Source: Stutzerimonas stutzeri (lineage in GTDB: Bacteria > Pseudomonadota > Gammaproteobacteria > Pseudomonadales > Pseudomonadaceae). From it: a stretch of 64,000 nucleotides of DNA. Location of the stretch: positions 62,001-126,000 of the forward strand of contig NZ_JAMOIC010000016.1 in the NCBI RefSeq assembly GCF_024448895.1, read 5' to 3'. A program made the position numbers and the translations under genes. Numbering within the stretch: position 1 is the stretch's first letter; the number at the start of each line of letters is the position of its first letter. The notes beneath the pieces were generated by a model. That model did not search any database and was not told the DNA's origin. It worked only from the letters and a program-made list of their open reading frames with translations. Shown piece by piece: positions 7,467-18,700 of this stretch.

Positions 7467-10400
7467 ATGACCGTGCGAGTATCCCGGCGACAGTTCCTGA
7501 AGTTCGGTGCGGCTGGTGTGGGCGCATCGAGCATGGCCATGATGGGATTTGCGCCTGATGAAGCCGTAGCGTCGATTCGTCACTTCAAACTGACCGGCGC
7601 AAAAATGACCCGGAACATCTGCACCTACTGCTCAGTGGGTTGCGGAATGCTCCTGTACTCCCGTGGTGACGGTGCGATCAATGTGGTGGACGAGATCTAT
7701 CACGTCGAAGGTGACCCGGATCATCCAGTCAGCCGTGGCTCGCTGTGCCCTCGTGGCGCAGGCGTGCTGGATTTCATAAAAAGTCCTTCGAGGGTCAAGT
7801 ACCCCGAAGTGCGCGAGCCATTTACCAACGAGTGGAAGCGCATCAGCTGGGAGGAGGCGTTCTCACGCATCGCCCGGCACATGAAGGACGACCGCGACAA
7901 GAATTTCGAAACCCATGACGAGCAGGGCAGGTTGGTCAATCGGTGGATGACGACTTCGATGGTGGCGGCTTCGGCCTGCACTAACGAGACGGCTTATCTC
8001 ACGCAGAAGATCACCCGAGCACTCGGCATCCTCAAACTCGACAACCAGGCGCGCGTTTGACACGGACCAACGGTGGCAGGTCTTGCCCCAACATTTGGTC
8101 GCGGTGCCATGACGAACCACTGGACAGACATTGCCAATGCCAATGTCATTCTGTCGATGGGCGGCAATTCGGCTGAAGCACATCCCGTAGGCTTCCGCTG
8201 GGTCATGAAAGCCAAGCAGCGCAGCAAGGCGATCCTGATCTCGATTGACCCGCGCTTCAACCGCACCACTGCGGTGGCGGACTATCACGCCTCCCTACGA
8301 ACCGGGACGGATATTGTGTTCCTGGGTGGTTTCATCAACTTCCTGATCGAAACCGACCGGTATGCGCATGAATATGTGCGTGAGTACACCGATGCCAGTC
8401 TGATCGTGGCAGAAGGGTTCGGCTTCGAGGAAGGGCTGTTCACCGGCTATAACTCCGAGGACCATACCTACGACCGCAAAACCTGGAACTTCGAGCTGGA
8501 CGAGAACGGCTTCGCTCGACGTGATCCGACCCTGGAGCACCCGCGTTGCGTTCTGCAGCTGATGCGCCAGCACTACAGCCGCTATACGGTGGATCAGGTC
8601 GAGAACATCTGCGGCATGCCCAAGGAAAAGGTTCTGGAGCTGTGGGACTTGATGGCCGCCACTTCGGCGCCCGACAAGACCATGACGATCCTCTATGCGC
8701 TGGGCTGGACTCAGCACACCATCGGCTCGCAGATCATTCGCTGTGGTGCCATGGTCCAGCTGTTGCTGGGCAACATGGGGATGCCAGGTGGTGGCGTGAA
8801 CGCGCTGCGCGGCCATTCGAACATCCAGGGGCTGACCGATATCGGGCTGCTGTCCAACCTGTTACCGGGCTATCTGAACCTGCCATCGGTAAACCTGCAG
8901 AGCTACGACGACTACATGAAGACACGCATCAAGCAGCCACTGCTTGAAGGCGAGGTGTCCTACTGGAAGTTTTACGAGCGCTTCTTCGTCAGCTTGATGA
9001 AGGACTGGTACGGCGATGTAGCCACCAAAGAGAACAATTGGTGCTACGACTGGTTGCCAAAGCTCTCAGAGCCGATCTATGACGTGCTCTACGCGATCAA
9101 TGACATGACGCTGGGCAAGATGACCGGTGCCATCTGCCAGGGCTTCAACATCCTTGCGGCCTTTCCGAACAAGGCGAAGGTCATGGATGGCCTGTCCAAG
9201 CTCAAATTCCTGGTGATCATGGATCCGCTGACGGTGGAAACGGGCGAATTCTGGAAGAACTTCGGCGAATACCACGACGTCGATCCATCGAAGATCGGTA
9301 CAGAGGTTTTCCGGCTGCCAACTACCTGCTTTGCAGAGGACGACGGCTCCATCACCAATAGCTCGCGCTGGTTGCAGTGGCACGATAAGGCTGCACCGGG
9401 GCCGGGCGAAGCGATGACCGATACCGAAATCCTCGGCGAGGTCATGTTGCGCCTCAAGCACATGTATCAGGAGGAGGGCGGGGCCTTCCCGGATTCGATC
9501 CTGAACATGAGCTGGAACTACAAGGTACCAACGGCGCCGAAAGCATCCGAACTCGCCATGGAATACAACGGGCGGGCCCTTGCCGATATCACTGATGACA
9601 GCGGCAAGGTCATTCGGCGCAAGGGCGAGCAGTTGCAGGACTTCAGTGAACTGCGCGCCGATGGCTCGACCGCCTGTGGGTGCTGGATCTATTCCGGTGC
9701 CTGGACCGAAGACGGGAACATGATGGCCCGTCGGGACAATTCCGACCCCTACGACACCGGCAATACCCTGGGCTGGGCCTGGGCATGGCCGATGAACCGC
9801 AGGCTGCTCTACAACCGCGCGTCAGCGCGGCCGGACGGCACGCCATGGGCGCCGAACAAGGCCTTCGTCTGGTGGAACGGCGAGCGCTGGACGGGTGCGG
9901 ACGTACCGGACTTCCCGGTGACGTCACCGCCTGAACAGGGCGTTGGACCATTCATCGTGACCCAAACCGGGGGCGGACATTTCTTCGCTTGCGAGTGGCT
10001 GAACGAGGGGCCGTTCCCTGAGCATTACGAGCCGATGGAAAGCCCGATCGACCGCAATCCGATGAGTCCGAACAATGCGCTGGCGATGCATAACCCCATC
10101 GTTCGCGTGTTCAAGGAGGATCGTGATTCGTTCGGTAGCAACAAGGACTTCCCTTACGCAGCGACGACTTATCGCCTCACAGAGCACTTCCACTACTGGA
10201 CGACGCATGCGCGACTCAATGCCATCGCCCAACCGGAAAAGTTCGTCGAGATAGGCGAGGTGTTGGCCGGCGAGTTAGGTATCGCCGCCGGGGACCGGGT
10301 CAAGGTCAGCTCCAAGCGAGGCTTCATCACGGCCGTTGCGGTGGTGACCAAGCGCATCGTGCCGTTGCAGATCGATGGTCGCACCGTGCACCAGATCGGT

Positions 10401-10547
10401 ATTCCCATCCACTGGGGTTTCAAGGGCGTGGCGAAAAAAGCCCACCTGACAAACACCTTGACGCCCTTCGTGGGTGACGGAAATACACAGACACCGGAAT
10501 TCAAGTCATTCCTGGTGAATGTGGAACGAGTGGGAGGGACCGTCTGA
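7467..10547 (+). CDS. fdnG: formate dehydrogenase-N major subunit, selenoprotein (in-frame TGA = Sec198)
   Basis: Encodes about 1026 residues when the TGA at 8058-8060 is read as selenocysteine. The N terminus has a Tat signal (SRRQFLKFG) for export of the folded enzyme. A 4Fe-4S site follows (CTYCSVGCG, later GSLCPRG), then Sec in the family context ARV-U-HGP, then molybdopterin (bis-MGD) binding regions ([17 protein letters not shown]) and the C-terminal cofactor lobe. It oxidises formate to CO2 at the periplasmic face and passes electrons through FdxH and FdnI to the quinone pool. The open frame continues without a break past the TGA, and a SECIS-like hairpin sits at the codon. The fdxH start overlaps the stop by one base. 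No selA, selB or tRNA-Sec is in the window. Confidence 0.96.
8058..8096 (+). promoter_or_regulatory. bacterial SECIS element at the Sec codon of fdnG
   Basis: The TGA at 8058 is followed by TGACACGGACCAACGGTGGC and then the loop GGTCT flanked by GGCA and TGCC, which can pair. As remembered, the E. coli fdhF SECIS has the same TGACACGG start and the same GGUCU apical loop recognised by SelB. This supports recoding rather than a nonsense mutation. Confidence 0.85.
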
Positions 10548-11482
10548 TGCGCGGCGACCAGATCAATCTGCAGAACATCATTGCCCGTTCGGCCACTACG
10601 ACCCCGTCGCCGCAAGTGCGCAGCGGCGGTATCGAAAAGGTCACCAAGCTCATCGACGTGTCCGTCTGTATTGGCTGCAAGGCCTGTCAGGTGGCATGTT
10701 CCGAGTGGAATGACCTGCGCGACGACGTGGGGCATTGCGACGGCACCTATAACAACCCGCAGGACCTATCGCCGGAGTCATTCGAAGTCATGCGCTTCTC
10801 GGAATACGAGAACGAGCAAGGCAATCTCGAGTGGCTGATCCGCAAGGACAACTGCATGCATTGCGCCGAGCCGGGCTGCCTCAAGGCTTGCCCGTCACCC
10901 GGCGCGATCGTGCAGTACGCCAACGGAATCGTCGATTTCAATTCCGAACATTGCATCGGCTGTGGCTATTGCGTGGCTGGTTGCCCTTTCGACATCCCCC
11001 GGATTTCGAAGAAGGACAACAAGGCCTACAAATGCACGCTGTGCTCAGACCGGGTGTTCAACGGGCTGGAACCGGCGTGTGTGAAAAGTTGCCCGACCTC
11101 GGCCATCATGTTCGGCACCAAGGAAGACATGCTCGACTACGGCGCCATGCGGGTTGCCGACCTCCAAGGGCGTGGCTACGAGAACGCCGGTATCTACGAT
11201 CCGCCGGGTGTGGGTGGCACGCACGTGGTTTACGTGTTGCAGCACAACGACAAGCCGGAGATCTACAGCGGCTTGCCGCGTGATCCGCACATCAGTCCCA
11301 CCGTGGAGCTGTGGAAAGGCGTGACCAAGCCCATCATGTCGGTGGCGTTGGGCATGTCCGTGCTGGCCGGCTTCTTCCACTACGTGATGAAAGGGCCCAA
11401 GGAAGAACCTGAGGATGATCCTGATCCAGAGTTGGCGGCAGCTGATCGCGAACTGGATCGTCGGGGGGAGGACCGGTTATGA
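10547..11482 (+). CDS. fdxH: formate dehydrogenase-N iron-sulfur subunit (beta)
   Basis: Encodes 311 residues; the ATG shares one base with the fdnG stop (TGATG), suggesting translational coupling. Four cysteine clusters are visible: [35 protein letters not shown], and a final CTLC...CVKSC set, consistent with four 4Fe-4S centres that carry electrons from the catalytic subunit. A single C-terminal membrane segment ([19 protein letters not shown]) anchors it, followed by an acidic tail. Length and domain order match FdnH/FdoH. fdnI overlaps the end by 4 nt. Confidence 0.95.
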   Translation: MRGDQINLQNIIARSATTTPSPQVRSGGIEKVTKLIDVSVCIGCKACQVACSEWNDLRDDVGHCDGTYNNPQDLSPESFEVMRFSEYENEQGNLEWLIRKDNCMHCAEPGCLKACPSPGAIVQYANGIVDFNSEHCIGCGYCVAGCPFDIPRISKKDNKAYKCTLCSDRVFNGLEPACVKSCPTSAIMFGTKEDMLDYGAMRVADLQGRGYENAGIYDPPGVGGTHVVYVLQHNDKPEIYSGLPRDPHISPTVELWKGVTKPIMSVALGMSVLAGFFHYVMKGPKEEPEDDPDPELAAADRELDRRGEDRL

Positions 11483-12171
11483 GCCATTCCAACGTCAAGC
11501 ACGGCATCTTGCGGTACGGCTGGTGGACGCGGGTGAATCATTGGCTCATAGCGATCAGCTTCACGCTGTTGGTGCTGAGCGGTCTGGCTTTGTTCTACCC
11601 GTTCTTCTTCGGCCTCACCACGCTGTTTGGTGGGCCGGAGCCGACTCGTATCGTGCATCCGTATATCGGCGTGTTCATGTCGCTGTTCTTCGTCGTCCAG
11701 GCGGTGCGCTTCTTCGGCGACAACCTGTTTCGTCGCCATGACGTGCAATGGATGAAGCAGATACGCGACGTGCTCGGCAACCGCGACGAGCGGCTGCCGC
11801 CAGTGGGCAAGAACAACGCCGGGCAGAAACTGGTGTACTGGATCTTCCTGGCTACCGTCCCGATCCTGCTGATCACGGGCATCGTCCTGTGGCGGCCCTG
11901 GATTGCCGACGGCATGCCGGTCTGGGCGTTGCGTTGGGCGGTTACCATCCATGCCTACACGGCTTTCATCGCGATTATCACGCTGGTCATCCATATCTAC
12001 TCGGCCATCTGGGTGAAGGGCTCGGTACGGGCGATGACCCAGGGTCGCGTGAGCCACGCATGGGCACGCCATCATCATGGGCTCTGGTACGACGAGGTCC
12101 GCCGCAAGGAGGGGTACGACGATCCGGGCGGACTGTCCCCAGACCGTGATGTGCCGTCCAAACGAACTTAA
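11479..12171 (+). CDS. fdnI: formate dehydrogenase cytochrome b556 subunit (gamma)
   Basis: Encodes 230 residues, ATGA overlap with fdxH. Four hydrophobic segments are visible (around [18 protein letters not shown], the [13 protein letters not shown] region, [17 protein letters not shown], and [15 protein letters not shown]). Histidines near the first and last helices (RVNHW, TIHAY, VIHIY) would bind two b-type haems. It anchors the complex in the inner membrane and reduces quinone. Family assignment is clear from sequence and operon position. Confidence 0.94.
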   Translation: MSHSNVKHGILRYGWWTRVNHWLIAISFTLLVLSGLALFYPFFFGLTTLFGGPEPTRIVHPYIGVFMSLFFVVQAVRFFGDNLFRRHDVQWMKQIRDVLGNRDERLPPVGKNNAGQKLVYWIFLATVPILLITGIVLWRPWIADGMPVWALRWAVTIHAYTAFIAIITLVIHIYSAIWVKGSVRAMTQGRVSHAWARHHHGLWYDEVRRKEGYDDPGGLSPDRDVPSKRT

Positions 12172-12180
12172 GGAGCAAAG

Positions 12181-13107
12181 GTGAACCACTCTTACGGAAG
12201 TGCGCCTTCAGGGATCATGGAGGCGCCGAATGTGGTGTTGCCGGGTGCCAAGGTTTTCAGCAAACGCGCCACCCGCCTGCGGGAACTGATTCTGCAGGTC
12301 CCGCCGCTCGATGAGTTCCTGGCGTTCATGGCGCGTCTGGTGCAAGCCCAACATCAGGTACTGAATGAGCGGGAGCCCGCCTGGAAACCGGCAAGCGATG
12401 CCTTCGACCAGGCGTTGAAGCACGGCATGCCACCGCTTGGCTTCGAGGCATTGCGCCGTGACGTGCAGTGGCATGAGGACCTGCTGGCGATGCTCGATGC
12501 TATCGAACTGCACGTCGGTGAGCGCCAACGCCCACTGCTCGCTGCACTGCGCGAGATGGAGCGAGAGCAACTCGACGCCCTGGCCGATGACGTATTCGGG
12601 GCCAAACCCGGAACCGAGACAACACGCCCTTTGTTGCCCCTGGTTGCTGCCGCGCTGCAAATCAGCTGGCAGCGCCTGGCCATGGCATTGCCGCGGCCGC
12701 CCGACAAGCCAACCGGCGAAGCAAGAGCGCTGTGCCCTTGTTGCGGGTCGCCACCGGTGGCAAGCGTCATTCACAACGAGCGTCATCGCGCTGGTGTGCG
12801 TTACCTGCATTGCTCACTCTGTGCCACCGAATGGCACCTGGAGCGCATCAAGTGCAGCGTCTGCGACAGCGCCGGCAAGCTGGTCTATCTGACCCTTGAT
12901 GATGAGAAGGGCAAGCCGTTTCTGCCAGTGCAGGCCGAGGCCTGCGGTGAATGCCACAGTTATCTGAAAGTCATGCTGCGTGAGGAGCATGGCCGTGCCG
13001 ACCCTGTGGCTGACGACCTGGCAAGCCTCGCGCTCGATCTGCTATTGGGCGAGCAGGACGAATACGGTCGCAGCGGTTACAACCCGCTGCTGATCGCCGG
13101 CGACTGA
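12181..13107 (+). CDS. fdhE: formate dehydrogenase accessory protein FdhE
   Basis: Encodes 308 residues from GTG 12181, preceded by AAGGAG six bases upstream and 9 bp after fdnI. The C-terminal half contains four CxxC pairs (CPCC, CSLC, CSVC, CGEC), the rubredoxin-like metal-binding arrangement of FdhE. FdhE is a cytoplasmic factor that binds the catalytic subunit and helps its maturation before Tat export. It is the last gene of the fdn cluster; in P. aeruginosa selA/selB follow, but here the glucan genes do. Confidence is high. Confidence 0.93.
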   Translation: MNHSYGSAPSGIMEAPNVVLPGAKVFSKRATRLRELILQVPPLDEFLAFMARLVQAQHQVLNEREPAWKPASDAFDQALKHGMPPLGFEALRRDVQWHEDLLAMLDAIELHVGERQRPLLAALREMEREQLDALADDVFGAKPGTETTRPLLPLVAAALQISWQRLAMALPRPPDKPTGEARALCPCCGSPPVASVIHNERHRAGVRYLHCSLCATEWHLERIKCSVCDSAGKLVYLTLDDEKGKPFLPVQAEACGECHSYLKVMLREEHGRADPVADDLASLALDLLLGEQDEYGRSGYNPLLIAGD

Positions 13108-13409
13108 TCGCGCAAAGCGTTCAGGTTCCTCATTCGTTAAAACTGGCCGCCTTAGGGTGGCCAGCGCTCCAATCGCAGTGCAACGCACCTGCGGCCGACG
13201 CCATGCTCGTATGGACTGCGTTGAGCCACGTTGAGCTGTGGATGCGGTGACACTACGGTCGTATGGTCTTGCTGAGCATCCGCTCTCGACAGGCTGCCAG
13301 ACGGCGCACTTCAACCTCTGACTGTTGACTGCGTCATTCCCGACGCTCATTGCCTCGCCATTTGCTGATCGCTGTCAACGTCTGTCGCGTTGCGGTGGGC
13401 AACTGCGCG

Positions 13410-13425
13410 CTAGACGTCCGTCTAG
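13410..13425. promoter_or_regulatory. 7-bp palindrome next to a candidate promoter upstream of glgE
   Basis: CTAGACG and CGTCTAG flank a 2-bp centre. The site ends 3 bp before a GAACTT hexamer at 13428. A symmetric site abutting a -35 element is a plausible operator; no cognate regulator is known. Confidence 0.35.
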
Positions 13426-13427
13426 CT

Positions 13428-13455
13428 GAACTTTTACAGCCTCCCTTGGTTCGGA
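13428..13455 (+). promoter_or_regulatory. candidate AlgU (RpoE-type) promoter upstream of glgE
   Basis: GAACTT (13428-13433), a 17-bp spacer, then TCGGA (13451-13455). AlgU/RpoE-type promoters have GAACTT-N16/17-TCtgA. The same arrangement (GAACTT-N17-TCCGA) occurs at 41924-41951. The match is good in the -35 and partial in the -10, and a hairpin at 13471 lies between it and glgE. Low to moderate confidence. Confidence 0.38.
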
Positions 13456-13470
13456 AGAACAGAGCCCGAA

Positions 13471-13491
13471 AAAGCCCGCCAATGGGCTTTT
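13471..13491 (+). terminator. hairpin with T-run between fdhE and glgE
   Basis: AAAGCCC and GGGCTTT pair around GCCAAT, ending in TTTT. It could terminate the fdn operon or attenuate a transcript starting near 13460. A second nested dyad (AACCCA...ACCCGC...GCGGGT...TGGGTT) follows at 13500-13538. The rest of the 468-bp gap (13108-13575) shows no gene. Confidence 0.6.
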
Positions 13492-13575
13492 ACACGGCAA
13501 ACCCAGCTCGCCGGACCCGCTTTGACGCGGGTTGGGTTTGTTGTATCGCTACCTAGGTACCCAGGAGCCCGTTCG

Positions 13576-15588
13576 ATGAGCGACGCACAACCGCACGTAA
13601 CGATTCATCCCCGTCTGGAACAAGCTTTGAAGATGCCGCGTATCGCGATCGAGTCGACCGAGCCCGTGCTCGACGGTGGTCGCTTCGCTGCCAAAGCCAT
13701 CATCGGTCACCCCGTAAACGTCACCAGCAAGATCTTCGCTGATGGCCACGACCAGCTTGGTGCGGCGATCTGCTGGCGCACCAGGGACGAAAGCGGTTGG
13801 CGCCGGGCGCGCCTGAAGCTAATCGGCAATGACAGCTGGGAAGGGGTGTTCACCCCGACACAGGTCGCCAGTCATGAATTCATGATTGAAGCCTGGTGGG
13901 ATGTCTATGAAACCTATCGCTACGAACTGTCCAAGAAGCATGTGGCGGGCGTACCGGTTCAGCTTGAGCTTGAAGAAGGTCGTCTGCTGCTGGAACGAGC
14001 GAGTGCCCGGGCCCAGGGCGAGACCAAGGCCATCATCGACGATGTGCTGCACCGTCTGACAACCTCGCATTTGGACGACGAGCGCGTATCGCTCATGCTG
14101 GCTGCCGAGACCGCCGCTGCCATGGCTGATGCGGATCCGCGCGAGCATTGCAGCCAAAGCCCGGTATACCCGGTCGAAGTTGAGCGCCCGCTGGCACAGT
14201 TCGCCAGCTGGTACGAGCTGTTTCCGCGCTCGGAGACGGACGATCCGAATCGTCACGGCACGTTCCGCGATGTGCATAAGCGCCTGCCTTCGATCCGTGA
14301 CATGGGATTCGATGTTCTGTACTTCACGCCGATTCACCCGATCGGCCGCCAGCATCGCAAAGGGCCTAACAATACGCTGCAAGCCGGGCCTAATGATCCA
14401 GGCAGCCCGTACGCCATCGGAAGTGAAGCCGGTGGTCACGATGCAGTGCACCCGGATCTCGGCACGCTCGATGATTTCCGCGAGCTGGTCGCCGCGTCAC
14501 GCGAACACGGATTGGAGATCGCACTCGATTTCGCCATCCAGTGTTCCCAGGATCACCCTTGGCTCAACGAGCACCCGGGCTGGTTTTCGTGGCGTCCAGA
14601 CGGGACCATTCGTTATGCAGAGAACCCGCCTAAAAAATACCAGGACATCGTCAACGTAGACTTCTACGCCGAGGACGCCATGCCCGGTCTGTGGCTCGCA
14701 TTGCGCGACGTTATCTGGCACTGGGTCGAGCAGGGCGTGAAGATCTTCCGCGTCGATAATCCTCACACCAAGCCGCTGCCGTTCTGGGAGTGGATGATTG
14801 CCGATATCCGCGAGCGCGACCCGGATGTGATGTTCCTTTCGGAGGCCTTCACCAAGCCGGCCATGATGGCTCGCCTGGGTAAGGCCGGGTTCAACCAGAG
14901 CTACACCTACTTCACCTGGCGTAACACCAAGGCCGAGTTGAGTGAGTACCTCACCGAGCTGAACGAACCGCCACTGCGCGATTGCTACCGTCCGAACTTC
15001 TTCGTCAACACGCCCGACATCAACCCGTTCTTCCTGCATGACTGCGGTCGGGCTGGCTTCCTCATTCGAGCGGCGCTGGCGACCATGGGGTCCGGACTGT
15101 GGGGTATGTACTCGGGCTTCGAGCTGTGCGAATCGGCGGCGCTACCTGGCAAAGAGGAATACCTCGACTCCGAGAAGTACCAGATCCGCGTGCGGGACTA
15201 TCACGCGCCGGGCAACATCATTGCCGAGATCGCTCAGCTAAACCGCATCCGTCGTCAGAACCCGGCGCTGCAGACCCATCTGGGCTTCATGGCTTACACC
15301 GCCTACAACGACAACATCCTGTTCTTCGGCAAGCGCACACCGGACCGCTCCAACTTCATCCTGGTCGCAATCAGCCTCGATCCGCACAACGCACAGGAAG
15401 CGCATTTCGAATTGCCGCTTTGGGAGCTTGGCCTGCCCGACCATGCAGAGACGCGAGGTGAAGACCTCATGAATGGTCATCGTTGGACCTGGTACGGCAA
15501 GACCCAGTGGATGCGTATCGAGCCTGGACATCAGCCGTTCGGCATTTGGCGATTCACTGCAAACGAAGTGGACCCAGACTTGAAGTAA
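13576..15588 (+). CDS. glgE: alpha-1,4-glucan:maltose-1-phosphate maltosyltransferase
   Basis: Encodes 670 residues from ATG 13576, chosen because AGGAG lies just upstream; an upstream ATG would add 18 residues. It is a GH13_3 enzyme: an N-terminal beta-sandwich domain (about 1-130), then the catalytic barrel. The nucleophile is Asp394 in FRVDNPHTK and the acid is Glu in FLSEAFTKP. GlgE transfers maltosyl units from maltose-1-phosphate to the non-reducing end of alpha-1,4-glucan. The next gene encodes TreS fused to maltokinase, which makes maltose-1-phosphate from trehalose, and glgB follows, so the pathway is complete in one operon-like block. A possible AlgU-type promoter and a hairpin precede it. 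Confidence 0.95.
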   Translation: MSDAQPHVTIHPRLEQALKMPRIAIESTEPVLDGGRFAAKAIIGHPVNVTSKIFADGHDQLGAAICWRTRDESGWRRARLKLIGNDSWEGVFTPTQVASHEFMIEAWWDVYETYRYELSKKHVAGVPVQLELEEGRLLLERASARAQGETKAIIDDVLHRLTTSHLDDERVSLMLAAETAAAMADADPREHCSQSPVYPVEVERPLAQFASWYELFPRSETDDPNRHGTFRDVHKRLPSIRDMGFDVLYFTPIHPIGRQHRKGPNNTLQAGPNDPGSPYAIGSEAGGHDAVHPDLGTLDDFRELVAASREHGLEIALDFAIQCSQDHPWLNEHPGWFSWRPDGTIRYAENPPKKYQDIVNVDFYAEDAMPGLWLALRDVIWHWVEQGVKIFRVDNPHTKPLPFWEWMIADIRERDPDVMFLSEAFTKPAMMARLGKAGFNQSYTYFTWRNTKAELSEYLTELNEPPLRDCYRPNFFVNTPDINPFFLHDCGRAGFLIRAALATMGSGLWGMYSGFELCESAALPGKEEYLDSEKYQIRVRDYHAPGNIIAEIAQLNRIRRQNPALQTHLGFMAYTAYNDNILFFGKRTPDRSNFILVAISLDPHNAQEAHFELPLWELGLPDHAETRGEDLMNGHRWTWYGKTQWMRIEPGHQPFGIWRFTANEVDPDLK

Positions 15589-15621
15589 CTTCTAGGTTTC
15601 GCCAGTTATGCGTTACAGCTC

Positions 15622-15666
15622 AACAGGTTGCATTTAAAACCTTCTGTTATTTCTAGATAACCTGTT
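15622..15666. other. inverted repeat between glgE and treS
   Basis: AACAGGTT (15622-15629) and its complement AACCTGTT (15659-15666) are separated by a 29-nt AT-rich loop in the 146-bp gap. It could be a weak hairpin or an operator; no U-tract follows. Confidence 0.35.
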
Positions 15667-15734
15667 GCATCACTTTGTAGGCCTGCGCCATTCACTTGGG
15701 TGAGTGGCGCCGAGGACACAAAAGGAACGAGAAC

Positions 15735-18700
15735 ATGGCCAAAGCGCGCAAACCTGCCGCCTTCATCAAGGACCCCCTCTGGTACAAGGATGCGGTTGTC
15801 TATCAGGTTCACCTCAAATCCTTCTACGACTCGAACAACGACGGCGTCGGCGATTTCCAGGGATTGATCGAGAAGCTCGACTACATCGCTGACCTGGGAG
15901 TCAACACCATCTGGTTGCTGCCGTTCTATCCCTCGCCGCGGCGTGACGATGGCTACGACATTGCCGAATACCGGGGTGTACATCCCGACTACGGCACCAT
16001 GGCTGATGCTCGCCGCTTCATTGCTGAAGCGCACAAACGTGGATTGCGCGTAATCACCGAGCTGGTCATCAACCACACCTCGGATCAGCACCCATGGTTT
16101 CAGCGTGCCCGCAAGGCCAAGAAGGGATCGGCGGCTCGTGATTTCTACGTGTGGTCGGACACGGACGACAAGTACGACGGTACCCGGATCATCTTCCTCG
16201 ATACCGAGACGTCGAACTGGACCTGGGACCCGGTTGCTCAGCAGTACTTCTGGCACCGCTTCTATTCCCACCAGCCGGATCTGAACTTCGACAACCCGCA
16301 GGTGATGAAGGCGGTCCTTAGCGTCATGCGCTACTGGCTTGACCTTGGGATTGATGGCCTGCGCCTGGACGCGATTCCCTATCTGGTTGAGCGTGACGGC
16401 ACCAACAACGAAAACCTGCCCGAAACCCACGTGGTGCTGAAGCAGATTCGCGCCGAGATCGACGCAAATTATCCTGACCGCATGCTGCTGGCCGAGGCTA
16501 ACCAATGGCCTGAAGACACCCAGCTGTACTTCGGCGGGGAAGATGGCGGGCTGGGCGACGAGTGCCATATGGCATTCCACTTCCCGCTGATGCCGCGTAT
16601 GTACATGGCGCTGGCGCAAGAAGACCGTTTCCCGATCACCGACATCCTCAGACAGACGCCGGACATTCCGGAGAACTGCCAGTGGGCAATCTTCCTGCGT
16701 AACCACGACGAGCTGACGCTGGAAATGGTGACCGACAAGGAGCGCGACTACCTCTGGAACTACTACGCCAGTGACAAGCGCGCCCGGATCAATCTCGGCA
16801 TTCGTCGTCGCCTCGCGCCATTGCTGGAACGTGATCGTCGGCGTATCGAGTTGCTGAACAGCCTGCTGTTGTCGATGCCCGGCACGCCAGTCATCTATTA
16901 CGGCGACGAGATCGGCATGGGCGACAATATCTTCCTCGGCGACCGTGACGGTGTACGTACACCTATGCAGTGGTCGGTGGACCGCAACGGTGGTTTCTCG
17001 CGTGCCGATCCGCCGAGCCTGGTGTTGCCGCCGATCATGGACCCGCTGTACGGCTATCAGGCGATCAATGTCGAGGCTCAGCAGCGCGATCCGCATTCGC
17101 TGCTCAACTGGACGCGTCGCCTGCTGTCCATCCGCAAGCAGTTCAAGGCGTTCGGTCGCGGCACGTTGAAGATGCTGGCGCCGAGCAACCGCCGAATCCT
17201 TGCTTATATCCGTGAATTCACTACTCCAACCGGTGAGACCGAAGTCATCTTCTGCGTTGCCAACGTATCGCGTTCGGCCCAGGCGGCTGAGCTCGAGCTG
17301 TCGCACTACGCCGGAATGGTGCCGGTTGAAATGGTCGGCGGCAGTGCCTTCCCCCCGATCGGTCAGTTGCCGTATCTGCTGACTCTCCCGCCTTTCGGCT
17401 TTTACTGGTTCCAGCTGGCAACCAGTCACCAGATGCCGAGTTGGCACCAGGAACCGGTGGAAACCATGCCCGACTTTCAAACCCTGGTGCTCAAGCGTCT
17501 TGATACGCTCACCACGGCTAACAAGAAGATCCTCGAGACCGAAGCGTTACCGGCGTACCTGCCGAAGAGGCGCTGGTTCGCTAGCAAGGACGCCAAGATC
17601 GATTCGATCAAGATCTGCTACAGCGTGCCGTTTGGTAACCCTCAGCGGCCTGTACTGCTGAGTGAGGTGGCGGTTGAAGCGGCAGGGCGTACCGATATGT
17701 ACCAGTTGCCGCTGGGCTTTCTCGACGAAGGCGAGTTCGACATCGCATTGCCGCAGCAACTGGCGATGGCGCGGGTTCGTCGTGGTCCGCAAGTGGGGCT
17801 GTTGACCGATGCCTTTGCCTTGAACCAGTTTGTGCTGGGCGTTATTCAAGCGCTGCGCGAGAGCCAGGTGCTGCCTTGCGGCGACGGCGAGATCCGCTTC
17901 GAACCGATTGGCGGGCTGGCCGAGGTTGAACTGCCGGCGGATGCTGAAGTGCGCTATCTCACGGCCGAGCAGTCCAATAGTTCGGCGATCATCGGCAGCA
18001 GCATGATGATCAAGGTGCTGCGCCGGGTTTCAGCGGGCGTTCATCCTGAACTGGAGATGGGACGCTTCCTCACCGAACAGGGCTTTACCCACATTTCCGC
18101 GATGCTGGGCCAGGTCACCCGTGTAGACAAACAGGGCATGCAGCACGCCCTCATGGTGGTGCAACGGTTCCTGGACAACCAGGGCGACGCCTGGGAGTGG
18201 ACGCTCAATACCCTCGACAGGGCCGTTCGCGATCAGATTGCCGGAGGCGTATCGCTGCACGAAAACCAGTTCAGCGCGCTGGAGGAACTGGAAGCCTTCA
18301 ACCGACTGCTGGGCCAACGCCTGGGCGAAATGCACATGGCCCTGGCCGCGAAAACAGACGACACCGCATTCGCCAGCGAGGCGACTCGTCCGGCGGACAT
18401 CAAGGACTGGACCAAAGCCATCTCTGCACAGGTCGAGCGTGCGCTGGACCTGTTGCAGAACCGCCGTGGCGATCTGGACCGCAAGGGTGCGGCGCTTGTC
18501 GATCAACTGCACAAGCAACGCAAGCAGCTCATTGCCGAGGTCAAGCGACTGGCCGACCGCACCGCAGGCGGGCTGCGTATCCGCGTCCATGGCGACTTGC
18601 ACCTTGGCCAGATTCTGGTGGCTCAGGGCGATGCGTACTTCATCGACTTCGAGGGCGAACCGGCTCGCTCGCTGGAAGAGCGTCGAAGCAAACTGAGCCC

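Noticed and set aside
8058-8060. TGA interpreted as a frameshift or nonsense mutation splitting fdnG
   Set aside because: The frame is unchanged on both sides, the family has Sec at this position, and a SECIS-like stem with a GGTCT loop follows.
13108-13575. tRNA-Sec (selC) or another RNA gene in the gap after fdhE
   Set aside because: No long acceptor stem, TCA anticodon loop or CCA end could be assembled; only hairpins and a possible promoter were seen.
15606-17480. 624-residue open frame on the minus strand
   Set aside because: It is antisense to treS; no domain is recognisable and the opposite strand carries all conserved GH13 motifs.
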